DNA of 64,000 bases, taken from NCBI RefSeq assembly GCF_029784135.1, contig NC_073746.1, positions 145,890,556 to 145,954,555 of the forward strand, given 5' to 3'. Position numbers and translations under genes: made by a program. The notes beneath the pieces are model-generated. The model was not told the origin of the DNA. It did not search any database and was given only the letters and a program-made list of their open reading frames with translations. The number at the start of each line of letters is the position of its first letter. Position 1 is the stretch's first letter. Of the stretch, positions 56,399 through 64,000 are shown piece by piece. The DNA is from Toxorhynchites rutilus septentrionalis. Taxonomy: Eukaryota; Arthropoda; Insecta; Diptera; Culicidae.

Positions 56399-57095
56399 TT
56401 CAGAATGCAACGCGGTGCTGATGTGCAACAGGTACTTTGTGCGCAGTTGAACTCTCACTCCTTGTATACAGATGCGGTCTGGCGAATCAACTCGCATCGA
56501 AACGTAGCTGAAATGTGTTGTTTTCAACACTAACACTGCACGCTTTAAGGTTCACACCCTATCTATGTACCGTGTTGGTGCACCATGTTTATATACCCGC
56601 TTGCAAACCGCGCTTAAGGTGAAGGCCAATGGCGCTCATTTCTTTCATCTAGTTTTACTTCAATTTTTGAATTGAATTGTAATTTTTTTTTTCAAATGTA
56701 TTCAAAGACTCGTGTCAATGAAGCGCCACACAGTCTGATAAGTGAATTGATCTATTTACGGGTGCTTTGCTCTTCTCTCACAAACACTATTACCCCATTT
56801 TTACACGTGGTTTTACCTAGACTACTAAAATGGCTTCCTTCCACCTTCACCTTAAATGTTACTGAATTTGAATCTGGTTTGTCTGCTTTACTTTCTCTGT
56901 TGAGTTGAGTTACATGCCTCTATACGGTTGGTATGGAGGCAGCGCTGTTGTTCTTATACTTTGCTTAGAACGAGCGAAGACAGAACGGGCGCAAGAATTT
57001 GTTGTGTGTGTATGTCTGTTTCAAATGAGGCGCGCATCATACAAGTGTGAAGCGATGTTTAGTATCTGAGTTCTGCGTCGTTTTCAAAGCCCGCA
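56399..57095 (+). repeat. Dispersed repeat R, copy 2 (longest)
   Basis: Matches 30057-30180 at its start and 30278-30420 at 56888-57030, and its end matches 34245-34345. Between the blocks it holds about 350 bp not seen in copy 1. No terminal structure was recognised. Confidence 0.7.
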
Positions 57096-57163
57096 CACTG
57101 ATGAAAATTAAAGTCGTGTGCAGCGCTTCGTATGATTTCTGAAGACTGAAATACATTCATTAA

Positions 57164-57438
57164 CACGTTGAGCCCCGAATTTCTATTGCTGCGCTTTCCA
57201 TTCGACCTGCATCAAGAACGTTTGCGCAATATCAGTGTCGGTCCCAGCTCCCAAAGTTATTTATTGCATGAATAGAAAATAGTCAGAAAAGTAAGTAGTC
57301 CGATTTTGTACAACGTCTGAGAACACACCGCATATATTTTTATTTTCTTATTTTGTAACTGTCAGTCCCAGTCAACTAGCGCTTTCCTATCAAAACGGTC
57401 AACGTCGGACACTAGGGGCCGACGCGGGGCTCAACGTG
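57164..57438. mobile_element. TTAA-flanked MITE with perfect 14-bp inverted ends
   Basis: CACGTTGAGCCCCG at 57164-57177 is perfectly inverted at 57425-57438, and TTAA flanks both sides (57160-57163, 57439-57442). 275 bp, non-coding. This fits a piggyBac-mobilised MITE. Confidence 0.9.
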
Positions 57439-57442
57439 TTAA

Positions 57443-60402
57443 TTGAAGAGATATTAAGTTCCAAATCTAAAATACTCTTTTTCCACCCGAAACATTGAAA
57501 TGGGTTCCCAAGTATTGAAAGTTTAGACATAATCCTACGTCAAAAGTGGCCAGTGACTGTCAATAGAAGATGAGTTTTTCTGCAACTGCAACAGTTTTTC
57601 TGCAACATGAAAATCATAAATTGAGAGGGTGACTACACCATTGATTAGAAAAAAAACTTCTTGAAAACTTATCTGTTCAAATTGAAAGTCAAAACAACAT
57701 TATTTTCCGACCAATTTCATATTTGCTCTTCGAATTCGAAAACGATTATAATTTTTTCTAGCATATGTGTATTATTTTTTTCCTAATAAATTTTACGGGT
57801 CGGGTTTTAGCCATTTTGTTTTTTAGGGGATCGGATTGGGTTGTTTACCTTATCGGAGACAAACAGTGAAACGATGAGTATCGCCAAATATTGCAGGTGA
57901 ACATGCGCTGTGATTTTAATTTTTTTTTCTTGTATGATGAACAGCTTGACAAAAAAATTTGAGAATGAAGAATTCTTTACGACGAACGAAATTTCCAAAA
58001 CCGTTCACTGAATATCTCACATGCGGGAGTCCCGTTTCAGAACGATTTCAATTTCAATGAGTGTTTTATAGATATCTCTTCATCCGACATGTCCACACCC
58101 AAATTGAATTGATGCAAACATAAGTATGTAAATGGTAATGTTCAACTTCCATAACAAAGTTTATCATTTCGGAATAAAGCAAACATTTGCTGTAAATCAT
58201 TTCGTGTCTTCATAAAGTGAACGGATTGCGTTTTTATCGTCACATTCAATTTAGCCCCCCGAATTCCGCGCTCCCGTTATGTTCATATTTTACAAGTTTT
58301 GCATGTGACACCATTTTTACGGCTCTAAATATTTGTTTATACTGCCATAATGTGAATTTCTGATCAGGCGGAAGTATAGGAAGGTGGCACGTATTCGACG
58401 CGCAAAAAAAGTTCGAATGTTCCGAAACAATCTCGTAAAATGTGGGAATAAATTGCTGTGTTTACAGAACACTTTCCAACGTTGATTTCGAACCTCCTCC
58501 AGTAAGGTGCGATGTTTTATTTGTCGTTTACCTTTGGTTTTAGCCTTCCAGTGCGTACGACGAAGTTAGGATTTCGGAAATGTTATGCCGATCGGGGGCG
58601 CCTTCCGATGCCATGCCAAATGCTCCCGGATGCTGTCTCCTTACATGATTCATGAGTCGCTATATGAAAACTTTCTCTTCTCTTGCCGCGCTGGGACATT
58701 TCGAGGACACGAGTTTATGCATGGGCGTGCAGAAGAAGAAATTGAATTCATAAAAATGACAGAGAATAGGTGTCCTTGGGCAATATCGATTCGCACTGAA
58801 CTTCACTTCAAGAGCATCGACAGTTCAGGAGCCGATTTTTTGTGATTTTCGTTTCATTTTGGTTATGGGTTTATGCTGTTCGTTTCGGTGTGATGCTGTG
58901 GATCCCTTTTCACGGTTCAAGTATTGATTACTGATTTCATCGTTTAAACTATTTCACTATGGTTCCTGTAGTGGGCGGCAAACATGGTTTCTTTGGAGTG
59001 CGCTTTATACGATATTGTTGTAATTGCTGGAGCAAATTTGCTTCAATTGGGTGGTGGTAGCATTTTAACTTTTGTGTCATCTGAACTAACCTGATGCCGG
59101 AATAAATGAGAAGACAGAACATAGCAGATATACACGAATAACAACGAAAAACACTGCACAAATGAAATAACATTAACCATGACGTTTATTTGGATCATCA
59201 TCATCGTCGTTGGCAGTTGCGAGTTCAATACAAATTCCATCGGAAGTTCTCAAAACCATATTGAGGGGAGAATTGGTTGCATGTTGCATGCTAGCAACTG
59301 CGAAAATGCATACCGAAACAACATTAACCTAAGTACTGGGGAATGAATGTTTTTCCGAGTGTCATTCAACATAATGGAAATGTTCCCCTCAGATGCACCA
59401 TCACAGGAAGTTCATTTGAAAAGACCGCAGAGAAATAGAGCAAAAGAATTCTAGAAGAAATAGCGATGCTAGATGCAAATAATTCTGAGCAAAGATGCTA
59501 TGAAATCCGCTGCCATGGGTACAATGCAAGTTTATCTTTGATAAGCTTGAAAAAGATACGGTGCTTTGTGTTTGGTAGTCGGAGCAACATCATAGGAGGA
59601 CGATGAATGGTGAGGGCGGATATCCGGACAATAATAGATCTTGACGAGCACGTCGTCAAACAGCTAATCCAAAAAGAGGGAAAACTTCTATGTGAATATT
59701 TTATCGGACTGCTAGAGGTGATACATGTCGTATTGAAGAAAACTTAGCAATAAAGCTTTTTGTTCTTAAATGATACGATGACAAAGATGTTCTTCAACCT
59801 TATTGGTGTATGATTCGTAGTTGTAATCCAATGTTTGCAGACCAAACTGAATTGCACTGTGAGAAGGAATTCCTTCTCAGTAATCATATTTTAGTGAGTG
59901 GAACTTCGAATAGTCATTAATGATGTCTTGTTGTACCGTTAAAAACAAATTTATAAGTTGGAATGAATTCACAGCTTTCAAAAATATTCGCAATATTTGT
60001 CAATATGTTACTAATAGTAACTTCCTCCGTTTTGACCCAATCGCACCCCCATCGACGGTATATAAGAAATGATATATAATGGTTCATAGCGGTAACATGT
60101 CTCAATATGATAAAGGACTGCCTATATACCACGTATATAGAGCATACATACAAAACATAATTTGAAACATACCCTCCCTTTTCATGGGCAAATTTCTACA
60201 TTCCATGAAAATTAGATTGGAATTTCTTTATTTGAAATTTCTTTTTTTGTAACCCATAAATTCCACGTGTTCTTAGGCTTCTTGTTTGGTTAAATACGTT
60301 ACACTATTGATTATAATGTTGACAGACAGTAGAGTGAATAGTTCACGCAGATCGAAGATTTTTGTAGAACTATCGTACCTTGGATTTCACTTAATTGGAT
60401 TG
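57443..60402. other. Long stretch without recognisable genes
   Basis: Frames up to 86 codons (58585-58845, plus) without motif. No repeats matched other parts of the window. Confidence 0.4.
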
Positions 60403-60404
60403 TA

Positions 60405-60863
60405 CAGGCAAACCTTTTTTTTGTGCGGGGGATGGGGACCGCACAGAAAAAGTCGCATAAAAAATCGTGCAAAACTTCACCAGCAGCTTTAAAAAAACGT
60501 GTTCGGTACACATTTTGAAAAAAACTTTTTTTGTGCGGTAGATAGGGACCGCATAAAAAAAGTTTCCCCCAAGAAAATAACTCAAATCCACGCCATTCAC
60601 CGTTCAATTTCCTTTTGTTTCCCTGCTTTGCGATGGGACATTTTGCCTTTTCGGTTGCGCGTGGCTGTTTTGTGCTTTTAGTTGCATGTCGAAACTTGTT
60701 GCTGTTAGAAATCCTGTCATGCAAAAACATATAAAAACATAGAGAATTTGATGAGAGGAGGGGAATGATTTCAGACGATAACTTTGTCAAATATGCTTCT
60801 TTTTATACACCGCACAAAAAAAAAACACAAGAACAGAAAATCGTACAAAAACAAGTTTTACTG
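60405..60863 (+). mobile_element. Complete TA-flanked MITE
   Basis: The left CAGGCAAACCTTTTTTTTGT and the inverted right CAGTAAAACTTGTTTTTGTA are imperfect terminal repeats, with TA at 60403-60404 and 60864-60865. The interior repeats the words GTGCGG, GGGACCGCA and AAAATCG in both orientations. 459 bp. A minus-strand frame of 159 codons (60790-60311) crosses the element's edge and is fortuitous. Fragments lie at 1151, 27004 and 33788. Confidence 0.8.
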
Positions 60864-60865
60864 TA

Positions 60866-61867
60866 CTGTGAATTGTACTGTATTTTTTTAAAATCCGAAA
60901 TGACAGTTTTTTTTTTAAATTAAGCTAATCAGCTATTCAGTACTGCTTTCAAATGTTACAATTTTTAACTTAATGCTCTTTCTATTATTCTCAAATTCTG
61001 AAAAAAAAACCGTGAAGCTTTGAACAAGAAACACACATCATAAACACGTACATTTCAATAAAAATTATGTTTTGATGAATCTAAAAATGAAAAAAAAAAT
61101 CCGAAATTGCCAGGAAAAATATTTTAACGAAAAACTACGTTTTTCACCATAGCTCTTATAGTGAATCATATAGGAACTTAAAATAATTACATAATTTTGT
61201 AATTTGGCACCCTTTACAAAAAACAATTTAAAACATCCTTTCAATACAAAAAAAAACATGAATGCTGGCTGTGATTTCTAAACCGGAATTCAAACCATTC
61301 GTTCCGCAAACCTGAAAATACATCGGCCGCGAGAGCTGTGAGACTCAATAAGCCATCAGTGAACAACTTCTTCTTGCATTCGAAATATATGAATTTGTTT
61401 TTATCATTCAAAATCTGAGCAATGCAATTAATTATAACTTGCAACTATCCCCTCTCTCCACTCTTAATATATTCCTAAAGTGTTTGTGGATAGGCTCCTA
61501 ATATTTTAAAATATTGTAGCAAGCTTTTATTCGTTTCTTTTTATGTGCCGGTTTTACCTCAACAGAGTGTCGATCTTACCCGAACTCCCATTTATTTTAC
61601 CTGAAAACATCAACATTTATATTCTATCAAAATACGATTTCTACTCAAACAATTATCAATAGATACTGTAGAGTGGTTCATAAATTGTTGAAGAGAGGCC
61701 TTGTAACGATCTGAAATCGAACAAATATGGGAGGTCCTGGAAGTTTTTAGAGTGTCGGTTTTACCCTGATTTCCCCTATTTACCCAGCCGGCCAATTTAT
61801 TGTCCCTTTTGTGAAAAAGTAGTAGAAGGCAAGTCACATGTGCTAGCTTGCCAGAATAGCACCTTTT
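60866..61867. other. No recognisable gene
   Basis: AT-rich. Two similar short segments containing GAGTGTCG and TTTTACCC lie near 61566 and 61751. Nothing assignable was seen. Confidence 0.4.
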
Positions 61868-62170
61868 AGACGAATTTTACCCGGCATCACTCGTATCCGT
61901 AGTCCGTACATTCTCCATAACCGATTTAGTGTAAAACTGAGACCCCGGCAGTGTCCTGGAGTCCTCTTTGACATATGTCTCGTCTTCCATCAGGAAGCAG
62001 TGGTTGGGATTATTCAGAACACGCTTTCGAGCCCTCGTTTTAACATGATGTTGCTGTTCCGGAGTTTATTCTGGTACTTTCCACTTATTGTAGGTTATCA
62101 AATTATGTTTCTTCCTTATTCGCTGTATCCTGCTGGCACCAAACTTTTTTTTAGTTTCCAATTCGATTCG
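61868..62170 (-). pseudogene. Third DD37E-type transposase remnant, diverged
   Basis: The minus strand reads SRIQRIRKKHNLITYNKWKV near 62140-62080, TPEQQHHVKTRARKRVLNNP, then FLMEDETYVKEDSRTLPGSQ near 62010-61950. This aligns with copy 2 residues about 97-163 (KTRARKLYTEM, VMDDETYVKADFRQLPG), including the first catalytic aspartate. It has stops and is far more diverged than the two near-identical copies, so it stands for an older burst or a sister family. Termini were not found. Confidence 0.75.
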
Positions 62171-64000
62171 GCATCCTTTAAACAATTTTGCTAACATAAA
62201 TAAGTGACATGCTGTTATGTTTATGTAAAGTAAAAAAAACAAGCTGTGAAAATGCGTTCAGAAAATACGCACCCGTTTATGTGTAATATAGTATCAGATG
62301 TTTGAGATTATTTTTCGATCTCCTTATCTGGATGTTCGTGTTCTTCAGTCATGACCACAACATTTTCGGTACTAAGCATGGGCGACTTTTAGATGCCGGG
62401 AAAAGTCTTATAATATTCAACACCTTGAGCTCTTCCAGTAGACAATACCTGTACCAGATTTTGGTGGAAGAGAGACCTCGATGATAGAGACTTGTCGGTC
62501 GCTCTTGTCGTAAATTATGATACCTGAATGGTTGTGGTAGATCGAGATACGATGTCTTCCAATAGATCACATTAGAGTGCCAATTATCGATGGACAATTA
62601 GAACTACGTTTTTGTGACACTCAGGGTGCATTGGCTAAAATAGGACCACTACTCTGTTTCCCTTGTCGATGATAAATCCGGTATATGTCTTCAAAGTGTT
62701 AATCTACTAAGCCATCGTCCATCAGAAAAATATGGAATGTGTTCACATCTTCGAGAAAAGCATGGAACCCCCGATTGTTCAATGCGTGCGATCTGATTCA
62801 ATTGATGATTTTGGAGACATCCTTCATTATATGTTTCACTGTAGCAATAAGGCAATAAGATACATGTGCTGATTTCGCATGTATAAACATGCATCATTCC
62901 ACAACATAGCGTTTAAGCAATCCAACCAAAGAAAGAGAGATAACCAACACAACAACAGAAGCAACGCTGATTGGGCAGCAGTTTTATGCACAAGTATGTA
63001 ATAATCCCAGCTAACAGTGAGAATAATTCCAAACCAAAATCATTCTAAATTAGTCAACGTACCTATAAAGTTACTTTTTACAGTGATTCCAATTGGATTC
63101 CATTTTGATTCTATTGGATAAAATAGCATAAGCGAACTTTATTGTTGTTTTCCAACAAGTCTTTTTAAGACTATTCCAGTGAGAAAATTATTCCGTGTAC
63201 ACAAAACCAATATCCTCTAATCCTACTGCGATTCTCCTGATGTATAATGTTATGATACTACATGAATTGCTCTGAAATTTAGCTGCTTTTGAAAATGTGC
63301 AATAGCACACCTAACGTTAAAAATAAATATTGATATCAAATATGGAAAGCGAAATTAGGTTTGAATTTACAACATAATGCAGGAGCCTCCATCAACAAGT
63401 GTACCAGACATTTTCTTCAACGACAGATGGAACTTTATGTAGTTCGTTGAAGATATTGATGCCTTTTGTTGCATAGGAAAAGGAAAGCCAATTCCTCCGT
63501 CACTGCAAAATCCTTGGATATAGATAATAAAATTGTATGCGAAATATCTCTCATTCATCGTCACTGAATAAAATACAAAGTCAACAGCTCGTTCTCTCAA
63601 CTTCGAAAACTGATTTTCTACTATGTCCTCAACTCGCCTCGTGATCGTTTACCGAGATAAGCTTACTCGTGTAAGAATACGACATTTTTTGGGCATATCG
63701 TTCGAGCCAAAGCCTACGTACACCCCTCCAATAACCCACCATCCGAAAACCTTTTTTTTGATTCATTTTTTCCCCAACATTGTAGCTTGTTTTTATGTAC
63801 CAACAACCCGCTTTCTTGTTCCAGTTTCATAAAAATGTTTTTCTGGTTACTCAATTTTCCTCTAAATTTTATTTTCAGCACGGGCTACGCCAACCAATTT
63901 GTTCATTTTTGATGCATCGTCTTGGATATACAAGGCAAACAAGGATAACTCACAACGTTATTTTACATAATTGTATGAATGAGTTTTTAACTATATCCTC
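62171..64000. other. No recognisable gene
   Basis: Frames up to 82 codons. One at 63600-63367 (minus, 77 codons) was examined and not recognised. No repeat structure was found to the window edge. Confidence 0.4.

Noticed and set aside
60311..60790. 159-codon minus-strand open frame
   Set aside because: It runs across the edge of the TA-flanked MITE, has low-complexity parts and no motif.

Overview
The window is AT-rich, intron-poor animal DNA made largely of transposable-element remains. The mix points to a fly, most likely a culicid mosquito. It includes DD37E (ITmD37E-like) and mariner DNA transposons, RNase H-bearing LINE tails of LOA/I type, tRNA-derived SINEs with mosquito-like sequence, Helitron-like elements, hAT and TTAA-flanked MITEs, and a BEL/Pao relic. 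The species call is an inference. No bacterial gene, CRISPR array, rRNA or functional tRNA gene was seen, and no host gene could be identified with confidence.

Layout. 0-6.3 kb: a broken irritans-type mariner, the tail of a LINE, a broken mauritiana-type mariner, then a hAT-like non-autonomous element that contains a broken DD37E element. 6.7-9.9 kb: a Helitron-like element with a very long (TA)n run and a 5'-truncated LINE with a 12-bp target duplication. 13.2-16.9 kb: a TTAA MITE, then a three-level nest (LINE inside a TTAA element inside a hAT element with a perfect 8-bp target duplication). 18.4-26.4 kb: a Tc1 remnant, a TIR element containing a Helitron-like tail, a tRNA-derived SINE with a 13-bp target duplication, a 58-bp retroinsertion, two more Helitron-like pieces and a coding-looking inverted repeat. 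27-35.5 kb: MITE fragments, a decayed hAT transposase and a second SINE copy. 37.7-39 kb: a complete DD37E element whose 338-codon transposase frame is open. 42.4-43.2 kb: a SINE fragment and a complete Helitron-like element. 48-52.3 kb: another SINE, a pogo-like TIR element and a full-length mariner with both terminal repeats. 53.6-57.4 kb: a BEL/Pao pol remnant and two TTAA MITEs. 60-62.2 kb: a complete TA-flanked MITE and a third DD37E remnant.

Functionally the window is a record of insertions. Only the DD37E copy at 37.8-38.8 kb keeps a full-length frame, and comparison with its sister copy suggests that this frame is open through two compensating indels. The relative ages can be read from nesting, target duplications and near-identical copy pairs. 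Boundaries below come from terminal repeats and target duplications read by eye. Family names come from remembered motifs, not from searches.
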